NCBI GenBank assembly: GCA_023376005.1
Contig: CM042145.1
Location: forward strand, 61,335,228 to 61,399,227
Reading direction: 5' to 3'
From: Doryteuthis pealeii
Lineage: Eukaryota > Mollusca > Cephalopoda > Myopsida > Loliginidae
DNA length: 64,000 nucleotides
The position numbers and the translations under genes are program-made. Below, piece by piece: positions 1 to 10,562 of this stretch. The stretch's first letter is position 1. Each line of letters starts with the position of its first letter. The notes beneath the pieces are model-generated. The model ran no database searches. It saw only the letters and a list, made by a program, of their open reading frames with translations, and was not told the origin of the DNA.

Positions 1-1260
1 ATACATATCATATATATACATATACATTATTATATACTAATATAAATATAACAAATATACATATACATATATTATATATTATATATAAATACATATAACA
101 AAGTAAAAGTAAATATATTATTAATATACATACTATAAAATTAACTATACTATACTATACATATATATACTATCATGATTATAAATATATATATACATAT
201 ATAATAATAATTAATATATATATAAATATGATTATATATACATAAATATATAATAAACTAATATATATATATACATTATTATATAAATATACATTATAGA
301 ACATATACATATATATATATATTAACAAATATAACACTCATACTATAGTATATATATACAAATATACATATACCATATATAATATATAATATTATTACAG
401 TTATACATATATATATAATAATATATATAAACATATACATATTATACATAAATTTTATATATAAATATATATACAATATAACATATACAATAATTAATAT
501 ATATACTATATAATTAACATATACATATTATATATATACTATATAATAACAGTACTACAATATACAATATATATATATATATATAATAATATAATAATAC
601 TACATATAACATCACTATATATAAAATAAATATATATATATATATATATAGATACATATTCATATACCAATAATATATATATATATAATACAATCATATA
701 CACTATACATATATATATAAAATATAAATAACATATAACAAAAACACATTATAATATATACTATATATATATAATATACAATACATATATAAATACTAAT
801 ATATACTAACATTATAATATAAACTACTACATATAACACATATATATATATATACATATAATAACATATAATACTAATATATAACATACATATATATTAT
901 ATAATCAACAACAATTATTATATAATATACATAACATAAAATATAATATAATAAATATAATATACCAAATAATATACATAATAATACAATATAAAATATA
1001 TAATACGATATATATAACATTATAATATAATATTATTACAATATATATAATATATACACACCTACACACACATACGTATACATACAAAAAAAACTAATGT
1101 ATAATAATTATTGCATTAATAATATATATATACACACACACACCATAAAATAATACATACCAAAAAAAACATAAATGTAAATATATTAATTTGATTATAT
1201 ATATAATATTACACACAACTATACCTATATATATAAATATACTATATAAATATATATACA
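1..1260. repeat. TA-rich low-complexity tract
   Basis: The stretch is nearly all A and T, made of degenerate TA dinucleotide runs broken by TAA, ACA and occasional CACA steps. Reading frames here give only I/Y/M/V-rich strings, as any TA repeat does, so none is a gene. No other signal seen. Confidence 0.95.
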
Positions 1261-1269
1261 TATATATAC

Positions 1270-1440
1270 TAAAACCTACAAGCAGGAGCGACACAAAGTC
1301 AATATAATTCGTCAGCAGAGATTTAACAGTTTTTAATTCAGTTAAATTCACGTTCTCATACACCTGAGTTGACATGCCAAGGTTAAAAAAAGACCGCACA
1401 GTCTGTCCTATTTACCATAAGGTGGAATGAGATTAGTTGG
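1270..1440 (-). mobile_element. Degenerate tail of SINE family A
   Basis: On the minus strand this matches the body and 3' end of SINE family A (best copies at 19215-19495 and 22430-22717): the AAATAG...GACAGACTG block, AACCTTGGCATG, then GACTTTGTGTCGC and TCCTGC. The tRNA-like head is not recognisable beyond 1440, so the copy is truncated or old. It ends in TA repeat, as most copies do. Confidence 0.7.
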
Positions 1441-1579
1441 ATTCATATCTCACAAGCAGTAATTAAGCACTTTGTGAATGTAACTGCCCGATCAACAGGG
1501 TATAAAACTTATCATACACACAATAGATACACAATTATTAATATAGTGTGAATGATGTAGTGTGAAGATGTGTGTGTGT

Positions 1580-1720
1580 GTGTGTCATTAACAGTGTTGT
1601 TTCGACGTATCACGCCTCCTCAGTGCGGCTAGACCTAGCAGGCTACCTCCAGTTGGGATTGAACCCGACCGATTTTTCATCAGTCCCCAACCACTGGGCT
1701 ATCAGCATACCCACCAGCGA
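1580..1720 (-). mobile_element. tRNA-headed SINE with decayed hammerhead-like core
   Basis: The minus strand shows a Pol III A box TAGCCCAGTGG (1691-1701) and a B box GGGTTCAATCCC (1655-1666), both fitting the consensus. About 31 nt downstream of the B box lies CTGAGGA (1617-1623), a 5-bp stem GGCGT/ACGTC with loop GAT, then GAAA (1600-1603): the layout of a hammerhead catalytic core. No stem I partner or cleavage triplet can be placed after GAAA, so it is probably inactive. The same B-box-to-core spacing occurs in the repeats at 2.2 and 39.2 kb. Ends in a TG microsatellite. Confidence 0.7.
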
Positions 1721-2078
1721 CAGAGAATTTTAGTGTTAAATGCATACAGGTGTATATTCGTAGAAGCTGCCAGAGACCTCGATCAGTTTTATAGTAGAGC
1801 CTTGCAATTTTGAGCGAAATTGGCAGCCTATATATATATAATATATAATATATATATAATAATCATATATATATTATTTCTAAAAGTCTACCGGTGTGAA
1901 AAAAACATAACTCATTTTTCAAAATAAAATGAAAAAACTGATATCTGGGGGTTTGTTTTAAATATATATATAAGGCCAACACACCCGTACTTTCTGAAAA
2001 TAATAAGTACTGTATGTAGTGACCATAGAAAAGAAAAACAGCGAAGGAGTTTACTAAGTTATATATTTTTGGGAGAAC
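1721..2078. other. Unassigned AT-rich sequence
   Basis: Contains a short TA tract at 1831-1880 and otherwise single-copy-looking sequence with no reading frame, RNA motif or recognised repeat. Confidence 0.6.
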
Positions 2079-2318
2079 AAGTGCTTAATTGGAGTCGTAC
2101 CTAATTTTGAAAATTAATTAATTAATAATGAATTAGGCGGGAATACCTATTTAAATGTATGGCTAAACAAATCGAGAAAAATCAATCTCTGTATGTACAT
2201 TTCGGCCTATTAGGCCTCATCAGCAGAGCTATAGATCGGAAGACCGCCCTGTGCGTGATTTGAAACCGGACTGCCAAGCTGACAGGCCGATCCCATAACC
2301 CCTACACTAAACGGACTT
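2079..2318 (-). mobile_element. Hammerhead-bearing tRNA-headed SINE (family H)
   Basis: Minus strand, 5' to 3': a tRNA-like head with A box TAGTGTAGGGG (2299-2309) and B-box-like GGTTTCAAATCAC (2255-2267, one extra T), a 31-nt linker, a hammerhead motif (2187-2228), then a tail. The tail shares blocks with the 39 kb copies: TCTCGATTTGTTTA, CGCCTAATTCATT and AATTAGGTA. Because the tail, linker and ribozyme all recur elsewhere in the window, the unit behaves as one mobile repeat. A Pol III promoter next to a self-cleaving RNA resembles the schistosome Sm-alpha repeats known from the literature. Calling it a SINE is inference. Confidence 0.65.
2187..2228 (-). ncRNA. Putative type I hammerhead ribozyme, minimal form
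   Basis: Read on the minus strand: stem I strand CUCUG, core CUGAUGA (2217-2223), stem II GGCCU/AGGCC with loop AAU, GAAA, stem III UGUACA, then UA and the second stem I strand CAGAG (2187-2191). Predicted cleavage is after the A of AUA. Stem III is a six-base self-complementary word that can hardly close on itself but can pair between two molecules, as proposed for short-stem-III hammerheads of Penelope-like elements and retrozymes. All invariant core residues are present. Confidence 0.7.
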
Positions 2319-2520
2319 CTTAGATTTTACGATTTGTTTAGAGTAGGTTAATATTCCTCTTCTAGTGACTTTTATTACACGACGATATAAAAAGTGCTCA
2401 ATACGCTAAATAGAACATAATTATAAGGACCTATATTAATCAGACACTATCTACCTGCTAGGAATAGTTCTTCAGGATAATTCTGACTTCTTTATATATA
2501 TATACATATATATATACGGA
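2319..2520. other. Unassigned sequence
   Basis: AT-rich and ends in a TA/TACA tract at 2490-2517. No gene or recognised repeat. Confidence 0.5.
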
Positions 2521-2587
2521 TTATAAACAAGCTCTGATGACGATTTTCATAAAATCGAAATATTGTTCAATATCAGCTAAGTTATAA
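2521..2587 (+). ncRNA. Putative hammerhead ribozyme with full stems I and III
   Basis: Core CUGAUGA (2534-2540) is followed by one extra C, then stem II GAUUUU/AAAAUC with loop CAU, GAAA (2557-2560), stem III UAUUG/CAAUA with loop UU, and cleavage triplet AUC (2572-2574). Stem I is AGCU (2530-2533) with AGCU (2575-2578), then a 3x3 internal loop, then UUAUAA with UUAUAA (2521-2526 and 2582-2587). An internal loop in stem I is where natural hammerheads make tertiary contacts. The extra base after A9 departs from the strict consensus. The host repeat is not identified; Penelope-like elements are a candidate. Confidence 0.68.
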
Positions 2588-2790
2588 AATGTTTTCACTT
2601 TAACAGCATTTTGTGGTGTTTTCATATCTTTTTATATATACTCATATATATATTCTTTGTTGGGGTACCAAGTTTCTTGGCACAAGGTGATTCTAGACTG
2701 GTCCTATTCTCCAAAGTAGTTGTTGTGAGTGTTCAGGTCCGTATGAGAGCTCAATGCTTAAATGCTTTAAAGGCCTTTTTATTCACAAAT

Positions 2791-2839
<49 letters not shown>

Positions 2840-3484
2840 GTTTATCATTTAAAAAAATCTAAATATTTAAAATTTCTTATCTATTGAATTAGATGTGAGA
2901 AGTGTTCATGTCTGGTATTGTTGGCAGGCCATTTTTAATGATCGGGTCTTTTCGAGAGGAGTGTTGATGTCTGACCCGAGGAGGAGTAAATTCAACTAAA
3001 GATAAATGGCTGAAAAACTTTACTGTTTGTGCCCTAACCAATACATTGACAGTGATTAGTGAGGATGTGTTCAAAAGAGTTGACGTCTCATAACAACATG
3101 AGTGAAAAATCAGTGACTTAAAGATTATTGTGTAGACGTTTGACTCCGTCTGAACTGAATGCTCTGTGTGTGTGTGAGAGAGAGTGAGTGAACGAGACTG
3201 AGAGAGACTGTGTGTGTGTGAGTGAATATTGAAGATTTTAGAAGTATACGAGTCTACTACGTGGATGCTAATATGATAGTACACTGTTCTTTCTTATGAC
3301 GAAAGTATGACTCCTATGAAAATTGTTATTTTATAAAGGCTTTGAATACAAACCACCTGCAACAGCAATTCAACTATGAAACTATACATAGATATGTAAT
3401 ATATATATCCGTATCTCTCAATGCGCGAGTGTACGTGTGAAAAATATATCTGCGTGTGTATGCGCAATCCTATTACGTCAAAAA

Positions 3485-3557
<73 letters not shown>

Positions 3558-4129
3558 AAAAATGTGCGTGTATAAGTGTAATTCTATCCCGGCTAAAGTG
3601 CGTGCGTGAAATGCTATTTTGGCAAAAAATGTGTGTTTAAAACACTATTGTTGTAATAGTAGCTGTCGTTAGTTCAGAAACAACATACGCTAGTCGTATA
3701 GTCAAAAAGGGGTTGTTTGTTTATTTATTTCTAGGCTCGTGGGTTCTTTTTCAGAGAGAAGGAGAGAGAGAGAGTAAGGTCAAGCTATTCTATCGTAATT
3801 TCTTTGCCACACTAGATATGTCACGACGGAGCCCCAACAAACACGTCCGACCCTCTTGTGAAAGAGAGGCCGAATTTTCTTTACTTCAGTTTGTGATCCC
3901 AGGGTGGGGGTCACAGAAACTGGAACTTCTGTTTTTATTTTTAACTCTAGTGCTGGGGCCATTGGTCGGTTAATGGCTGCCCCGCTCCGTTGAGTGTTTA
4001 CCCTTCCAAACTTTAACCTTTTTTTGTTCTTATTTCTTTTTCTTCTCTTTCTCCAGAAATCCGATTACCGTTTTCTTTTCAATCCCCAAATTCTCCGTAG
4101 ATCATAATAATTACGCTACACTATTTCGG

Positions 4130-4187
<58 letters not shown>

Positions 4188-4570
4188 GTGTGTGTGGTGT
4201 GTTTGTGTATGTGATCTGATTGCGGAAAAGGTGTGTAAGTGTGGCGAAATTTTTATTCGAAGATGTTATTGTATTACTCTAATAATAAAAAATAAAGCAA
4301 TTCCCAATCAAATTTGCTACTGATTTATAATTATGTGGGGTCTGTATCCGCGCTGAATGTAATTTTTAATCATCCAAATTCTCCATTATAAAGAAGACAA
4401 CTATGAAATACAAATTTGAACCCATCATTCCTTCCAAAATAAAAAAATAATCAATATCACTATAGCAACAAAAACCCAACCAGTTCCCGATTCGTCTAGT
4501 TAACTGGAAACTTAAACAACATTCTAAAGAAAAAAGGAATAAAAATAAGCTAAGGAAGAAATTAGATAGA
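2588..4570. other. Gene-free stretch with microsatellites
   Basis: Holds TA tracts at 2791-2836 and 4130-4177, TG/GA-rich sequence at 3160-3225, and a TC-then-TA tract at 3487-3558. Around 3800-3990 is a more GC-rich block with a 60-codon minus-strand frame (3780-3962) and an overlapping 86-codon plus-strand frame. Neither resembles a family I know, and the block reads like an unclassified dispersed repeat. Confidence 0.6.
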
Positions 4571-4574
4571 TCTT

Positions 4575-4735
4575 ATTTAATACTAGAAGCGGCTATCCGG
4601 CGTCGCCTGGGTTGAGGGCGGGGGGAAAAGGTTAGTTACGCATATCCATTATTATTGAAACAACTGCACTTTATATATGTACTAGAAGCGGCTACCCACC
4701 ATCACTTGGGTAAAGAGGGGGGAAACCCTGGTGTT
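4575..4735 (+). repeat. Two copies of ACTAGAAGCGGCTA repeat
   Basis: The words TACTAGAAGCGGCTATCC and ACTAGAAGCGGCTACCC begin at about 4581 and 4680, each followed by a CCTGGGTT or CTTGGGTA-like half-palindrome and a G/A-rich run. Related motifs occur at about 19980-20010 (on the minus strand), 40855-40890 and 59480-59510. It looks like the terminal motif of a dispersed element whose class I cannot name. Confidence 0.5.
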
Positions 4736-4904
4736 TTGATTTATTTACTTTTGAGATTTACCAATACTGGACATTTTTAAGTAGAATTTCAATGCTATTT
4801 CTATGTATATTTTAATTTTTAAATATCTTCGAATATAAATTAAATCTTTATAATTTTTGCACAAAAAGCAGGAACCGGTGCTATTTAAGGTGTGTGTGTG
4901 TGTG

Positions 4905-4941
<37 letters not shown>

Positions 4942-5280
4942 TGTGATTAATGGTTTTATTTTCGTAGTTTCATCCGGACATACATGCATACATACATACA
5001 TAAACCTCCAACTGCCATTTATATGTATATAAGTAAATAGATGGTTTAGACACTGAAAAAATGGTGATACCGGTTAAGCAACATTTATTATCCCCTTGAA
5101 CCCGAGTGGGTGGTATTTGTGCCGAAAACTAGAAGTAGGGTGAGAGGTCAACGGTCTTAGGATGCTCAGGGGTCAAAGCGTAATAGAAATATCAAGAATA
5201 ACAAGATACCTATTCTTGACTTTATTCTATTCATGCATAACTTTTGACAGTGTCTTATTTGTAATGAGTATTTCACTAAC
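4736..5280. other. Unassigned sequence with TG/TA microsatellite
   Basis: A TG run at 4890-4906 passes into TATA repeats to 4939. A plus-strand 60-codon frame at 5162-5344 runs into repeat family X and has no family resemblance. Confidence 0.5.
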
Positions 5281-5770
5281 AGGACCTGTGAATATACCAC
5301 AATATGATAATTTAATTATTACAACATTGAATATGTTTACTTAACAGCTATTGCAATTACTTCAATATGTAAAAAGTATAATAATCTTGATTTAACTCTC
5401 TCTCTCTCACTCTTTTTTTCTTTCCTTCTTTTCACCTTTTCATTATGTTCGATTGTAACAGATTAGGGTTATCGCTTCCTTCGCTCGCCCTCTCTCTCTA
5501 TCTTTATCCTACCCTCTTCTTATTATAATTTTTCTGTAGGTGTCCTTTTTCTTCCCTGTCCTTATAATAAAAATGAAATGGTCCATTATTTATCTGAGGT
5601 GATGACACTCATAAGAAATAAGGAGTTGGCGGATAAGCAACACCAGATAATCAGGATTTACATTTTTTTTTTATTTCATCTTGGACGGTCTGAATTTTAA
5701 CCAGAGGGTAATGTAAAATGATAACGTACACTTAAAGAACACTAGTATTAATATATAGATCTTTGATAAT
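5281..5770 (+). mobile_element. Repeat family X, copy 1
   Basis: A roughly 450-600 bp non-coding repeat seen in the same block order at 11450, 14150, 17945 (inverted), 31140, 37785 and 47815 (inverted). Landmarks: CAATATGTAAAAAGTATAAT, a TC-rich tract, CATTATGTTCGATT with AACAGATTAG, TAATGGTCCATTATT-like sequence, GACACTCATAAGAAATA, and ACCAGATAATCAGGATTTAC. It carries no tRNA-like promoter and no coding potential, so it is probably a non-autonomous element of unknown class. Confidence 0.75.
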
Positions 5771-5997
5771 AAATACGATCGTCCATTTTTGCCATTTTTT
5801 TCTAACTGTCCATTGTTTGTATTTTACAGTCTTAGAAGAAGACAATATCATTAGAATCGCATTTTACGTATAAATAGCATTAGATTACAGAAACTCCCGA
5901 AGTAGCCTAACCCTAACAAACTCTAAAATCAATCCCAAACCTCACCCTAACGTTTCGAGTATTTCCGTGAAATGTAACGAAATTCTTAGTATATGTC

Positions 5998-6225
5998 GGG
6001 TGGCCTAAAGTCGGTATCAGTGAGGGAGTCTATCCCTTTTTCACTAACGCTAGACCAAGGAGATTGTTTCTGCATCTGAGGTGGAGCGGCACACCTACCA
6101 TCAGCTCCTTACTTTACCGTACAAATCCCTGTACAACTCATTTCGCTGAGTTGGTGAGGGCCGGTATCGAACTAGGAACCTTGTGATTCTAGCCGAACGC
6201 TCTACCGAATGAGCTAACCCGGCCC
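5998..6225 (-). mobile_element. SINE family B (tRNA-Lys-like head)
   Basis: The minus strand begins with a tRNA-like head reading GGGTTAGCTCATTCGGTAGA, with a B-box-like CTAGTTCGATACC about 40 nt on. The body has AATCTCC and TAGACTCCCTC blocks shared with copies at 9033-9222, 22141-22380 and 57092-57330. Short GTATATG words flank both ends and may be a target-site duplication. The head resembles tRNA-Lys, as reported for the octopus OK SINE; equating the two is inference. Confidence 0.8.
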
Positions 6226-6317
6226 TATCTTTGTATATGGAATCTAATGATATAATCTCTTGAACGCTATTATGAATTAGTTCCATTTTTATTAATGAAT
6301 AACTTTTGCCAGTCTTA

Positions 6318-6735
6318 TGTTTGGTTTACGGCATATCAACATCAGTGGGTCATTTAATGCCGACAAAGTTTGTGAAATAAATTCATTCTTAATGCATAAT
6401 ACAATTTTGTTTATCAACTCATGTTTTCTATTTAACCCATAGATGGGACCTTAACAGGTACTACCACTCCGGATCAGAGTGGACCAGGGAGCAATGGTGA
6501 TGAAGGGGTGCTCCACATTCCCCTCCAAACTGGAACCTCACCATCAGATAAAGTTTAACGTCATTCCTAGGACATGTAGACCCGCAGCCACCGCCTTCTA
6601 GCACCCATATGATAAAAGGGGGTTGGGGCTTGCCATAAGGGCGATAGGGTTGGGAAAATCATATAGGTGCTAGGGCTTGGCGTGACCAGCCGATTGATCG
6701 GAGTGGGCCTCTCCGACCGCCCGTCTAGCTCAAGA
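6318..6735 (+). mobile_element. Repeat family Y, copy 1 (nearly full length)
   Basis: Starts with TTTACGGCATATCAACATC. Further blocks are AACCCATAGATGGGACC, GGTCAGAGTGGACC-like, CAAACTGGAACCTCACCATC, and a 3' part with GATAAAAGGGGGTTGGGG and GACCGCCCGTCTAG. The same order is found at 18895-19640 (interrupted by a SINE) and in inverted copies at 20270-20840, 23340-23605 and 59840-60560. No coding capacity; likely a non-autonomous retroposon. Position 6607-6616 is the uninterrupted version of the site occupied by a SINE at 19.2 kb. Confidence 0.75.
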
Positions 6736-7575
6736 TAGGGTCAAAAGTATTACATGTCATGAACTGCTCATCCACCTGGGTTCTATCCTTAAGCATCGGG
6801 TCGCCACCCACGGCCAACAGTCTTATCTTTGATAAGCATTTTATCTTTTATATTAATACGATCGTCCACTTTATTTTTGTTTTCTCTTCTTTTTCTCTAA
6901 CTGATTGTCCTTTTTTTTTATTTGACAGGCTTGGAAGAAGACGTCACAAATGAATCTCCAATTGAAAGGTTATTGACCGAAGACAACCAATCGCCAGAAA
7001 CCGAAATCAAGGGAGGTAAGCTGGCCTGGAGCCGAGATGAACTGTGACATGAGTAGGAGGGAGACAAACTATAGATCTCCCTTTATTTTTTCCTCGGGGA
7101 GGGGAAAATGCCCTTTAGCTCATCCGTTATCATCATAAGGCAAGAAATTAATCAGCAAAAGTCGAAATGTACAAACAGGACCATTTTTGCAAAAGACATT
7201 TTATGGTAAAGGGCAAAAATATAAAGAAAAATAAAGAGAAATAACGAAAAGAGAATAAAAAAACACGGCACTTATTATCACCAATATTATCTAATTACTT
7301 GTACTAAGATTGTAATGGTTTATATTTTTCACTGCTATCACTGGACCTATACTAAAATTTGTATACAAAATACGAAAGGAATAAAGTTCAAACAAAAAAT
7401 ATAATCAGAACTAAAAAAAATACTCTCATAATATTTGTATACTGTTTTTCTTATTTGTTTGTATTTTTAGATGAGGCTTGATGTGACTAATTTTGATGTT
7501 TTGGACTGTTTCTCTGAATTCTCCAGAGTCTGACAAGAAATAATTTGAAGAAGGCTGAGGGCACATCGGCCAAAA
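6736..7575. other. Unassigned sequence
   Basis: No recognisable repeat or gene. A short block at 6930-7020 (CTTGGAAGAAGACGTCACAA onward) is less AT-rich and sits between a T-rich tract ending in ACAG and a GTAAG. It could be mistaken for an exon, but it has no recognisable protein match and no partner exons. Confidence 0.45.
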
Positions 7576-7577
7576 CG

Positions 7578-7684
7578 ATATTCTTCTTCTTGCCTTTCTT
7601 CTTCTTCTTGCTTCTTCTTCTTCTTCTTCTTCTTCTTCCTGCCTTCTTCTTCTTCTTCCTTTCTTCTCTTCTTCTTCTTCTTCT

Positions 7685-7718
<34 letters not shown>

Positions 7719-7935
7719 TCTCTTCTTCCTGCCTTCTTCTTCTTCTTCTCTTCTTCTCTTCTTCTTCTTTCTTCTCTTCTCCCTTTCTTCTTCTTCTTCC
7801 TCTTCCTCCCTTTCTTCTTCTTCTTCTCCTTTCTTCTTCTTCTTCCCTTTCTTCTTCTTCTTCTTTCTGCCTCTTCTTCTGCCTTTCTTCTTCTTCCTCT
7901 TCTTGCTTTCTTCTTCTTCCTACCCTTCTTCTTCA
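7578..7935. repeat. CTT trinucleotide microsatellite, about 350 bp
   Basis: Uninterrupted pyrimidine tract on the plus strand dominated by CTT/TTC with CCT, TTTC and GCC interruptions. It produces long spurious frames: poly-L/F on one strand, poly-K/R/E on the other. A polypurine-polypyrimidine mirror sequence of this length can form triplex (H-DNA) in principle. Confidence 0.95.
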
Positions 7936-9032
7936 ACAATAAAGATAGGGAGAATAGTCCGAATAATCCAAATTTAGGACTGTTCTCATCTTTATATATA
8001 ATCTCAACGTTCAGTCCGCTGTACCATCAAGCCTTTAGCAGCATTTTAACCTTGTGTAACTCTTAAGATAAACTACATGTCACAATGAACCCTTGTGCCA
8101 AAGCAAAATCATATACCATATCTTTTTCATTCTATTTCCATTGTAGTTCACGTGGTAAATATCATAGTATATATTTTTGAATAACTTGTTTAAGGAAATA
8201 TTAATACTTCGTTGTCAAATTTTTCGGTAATGCTAAATAAAATTTATACTGTTTGTTTATAATACTTCATCAAGGAGTTTTCATTTACACAAAAATTTCT
8301 AAACTCAAACGTAGAAATAAATATAAGTAATCAATATCATATGCTTATAAACAGAACGAAAAGAGATAATTATTGCATCAGTTTATTATTTATTTATCCT
8401 TGACTGGCAATGTTGAAAAAAAAAAATAGGGTAAATCAAGACAAAAAAAAACTGTGAGCCAATAAATGGGAAATTGTTACTTTAGAGTCATTTTATAAGT
8501 GAAACATTCTTCTCTAATGTGAAACTTGTGCCTGTCTTTCGTATATGAAATTAAACAAACAGTCAAAATTACATTAGCTTATTCACTTGTTCTCGTGGAC
8601 CCTTAGGGATATTTGGCGAAACGTTAGATTTCCGGGGAACTCCGGTCTAAGGTAAACATGGAACACCTGAACAAGGCCCAAGTATACCGCCGCCTGAACG
8701 TTGTGTTTATACATACCACAATAAAGATGAGGACAACAGCCCGAAACATCAAATTTATTACTTTTTCTATTTTCACTTTTGTTTTATTGTCTCTTGTGTT
8801 ACCATGGTAACCGTACCAAACATTCTAGTGTCATAAGAAAGCAACCTCTCGGACTATCGATACAGTTTCGAGTTTAAACGAAATGCACGTTATAAAAATA
8901 GATACAGTGGTACCTTAACTTACGAATTGTCACTCGGTCGATTTTATGCTTTGAGTTGAGAGCTAAAATTTGTGAAACGGTCGAGCTTCAGATACGCTTT
9001 TGTTAATAAATTCTCTTAAAACATTTAAGTTG
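7936..9032. other. Unassigned AT-rich sequence
   Basis: Single-copy-looking sequence with no gene. Includes the weak hammerhead-like fold at 8720-8759 and a related, more decayed one near 7940-7980. Confidence 0.5.
8720..8759 (+). other. Degenerate hammerhead-like fold
   Basis: AATAAA (8720-8725) can pair with TTTATT (8754-8759). Between them are GATGA, GGAC with loop AACA and GCCC, then GAAAC. The order copies a hammerhead, but the C and U opening the CUGAUGA core are missing and the stem II pairing is imperfect. If related to the real motifs it is dead. Confidence 0.3.
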
Positions 9033-9222
9033 GCGGGGTGCCCTATTGTCGGAAAGCAAGGGAGTCAATCCCATTTTCGCTAGTGCTAGACAAGGGAGAT
9101 TGTTTTTGCTGAGGTGGAACACCATACCTACTCCACTTCTCCAGATAATGTTACCCAATTATCGAACCCGGAACCTTGCGATTCCTAGGCTGGTGTTCTA
9201 CGGACTAAGCTAAACCGGCTCC
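9033..9222 (-). mobile_element. SINE family B
   Basis: The minus strand starts with GGAGCCGGTTTAGCTTAGTC (a tRNA-like D-arm/A box), followed by CTAGGAATCGCAAGGTTCC and a B-box-like GGTTCGATAATT. The body carries the same AATCTCC and TTGACTCCCTTG blocks as the other family B copies. Length and order match them. Confidence 0.8.
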
Positions 9223-10562
9223 TAAAATATTTGAGTTTCCAAATCTTTTACGTCAAAGAAAAATATTTATTAAAAAAAAAAACATTAAAACATGTAACAG
9301 CAATAAATAAAATCTATTTTATATTTTATAAAATACAGTGCTATTTTTCTTATTCAAAAAATGCCACAAAACATGGTGTTTTTTGGAGGCTGGAACGGAT
9401 TAATAGTTGTTTAATTTATTTCAATAGGGAAAATTGATTTGATATACGAGTAAGTTGAGTTAGGATAATAAAAAGAATTAAACTCGTAATTCAAGGTATC
9501 ACTGTATAACCAGTTTTTTACTTCTTTTATTCTTTGTATTTATGTTTCTGTTACGACATTCACCCAGGGTCGGTTGAGCCGGCTCCATCCAACGAATTCA
9601 TCTGTGGTGAATTCATGAAGGAGATAAAAGGGATTAGAAATTCACAAGCAGTCCCAAAACACGCATATCCCGGTCAGGTGAAGGAGATGTCCTTGTTTGC
9701 CGCTGATTTTCCAAAGACACAGTGACAAGTACGCCAAATGCCGTTGATTCCTGACGATGATGGAGGCGCCCTGAGGATTTTCGCCAGATCCCCTTTGGCT
9801 GGATTGTGGCCCTAATACCACAAGGTGCCAGACCTGTCCGCTACCAGGAAATTAAGTTCCCGACGGCATGGCTCTGACACCACCAATTTTACACAGCCCT
9901 GCCGCGATGAGGAGGGTTTAGGCATTAGAATGTGCTAGATGGCCATTGAGCAAAGAGTTTTCTCCGCCCTTTTACGGGTGTTGTTTTTCGTTCTGCAGGG
10001 TGTCTAGCCACCCTCCTCACCAGAGAAAATCTGACAAAGAGAAACACTACAAAACGATACTGAGATGAACAGTTAAAATGCACAAATTACCAACTTGTGG
10101 AAAATGAGATATGGAAAAACCCAAGATTTTAGTTATGCATTATGTAATAGTGGAAATTAACTAAATTAAAAGGGGTTTGAATGAGTGACATGTTAGCTTC
10201 TGATTGGTCAAACAGTGACAAGAGTGAAAGAGAGAGTGAAATGTTAGGGGAAGTCTGGGCTGAGTGTTTGAAGATAACAATGCAAGATGAGTGTTTGTTC
10301 TCCAAGGCATTCTTTATTTGGGGATAAAATAAAATATGAGATCTGAAAAAAAAAACAAAGGCGTGTTGTGTTCGTTTTTAAGGACTATCAACGGCACAAA
10401 ACAAATATATCCCTAGAAGATCCCAAGTAATTTTCACACTCAAAGAACAGTGAAATGCCAGCCCGACAACTGATCAAGACTACCGGACACAGACAGACCC
10501 GGCTACACCGATCCAGAATAGCAAAGACCCAACCAGATCTATTCTAGAGATTAGTAGAACAG
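9223..10562. other. Unassigned block, partly GC-richer
   Basis: 9223-9530 is AT-rich. 9560-10040 is clearly less AT-rich and includes a 63-codon frame (9534-9725) without family resemblance. 10190-10420 has a TGATTGGTC CCAAT-type box, an AATAAA-like signal near 10327 and a G/T-rich end, features of a decayed LTR. I could not find paired TG...CA ends or a target-site duplication, so I leave it unclassified. Confidence 0.4.

Noticed and set aside
6930..7020. Possible exon with a polypyrimidine tract and ACAG before it and GTAAG after it
   Set aside because: Short, no recognisable protein match, no neighbouring exons; splice-like words are frequent in AT-rich DNA.
7487..8066. K/R/E-rich 150-codon and L/F-rich 173-codon overlapping frames
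   Set aside because: Products of the CTT microsatellite on opposite strands; no conserved domain or start context.
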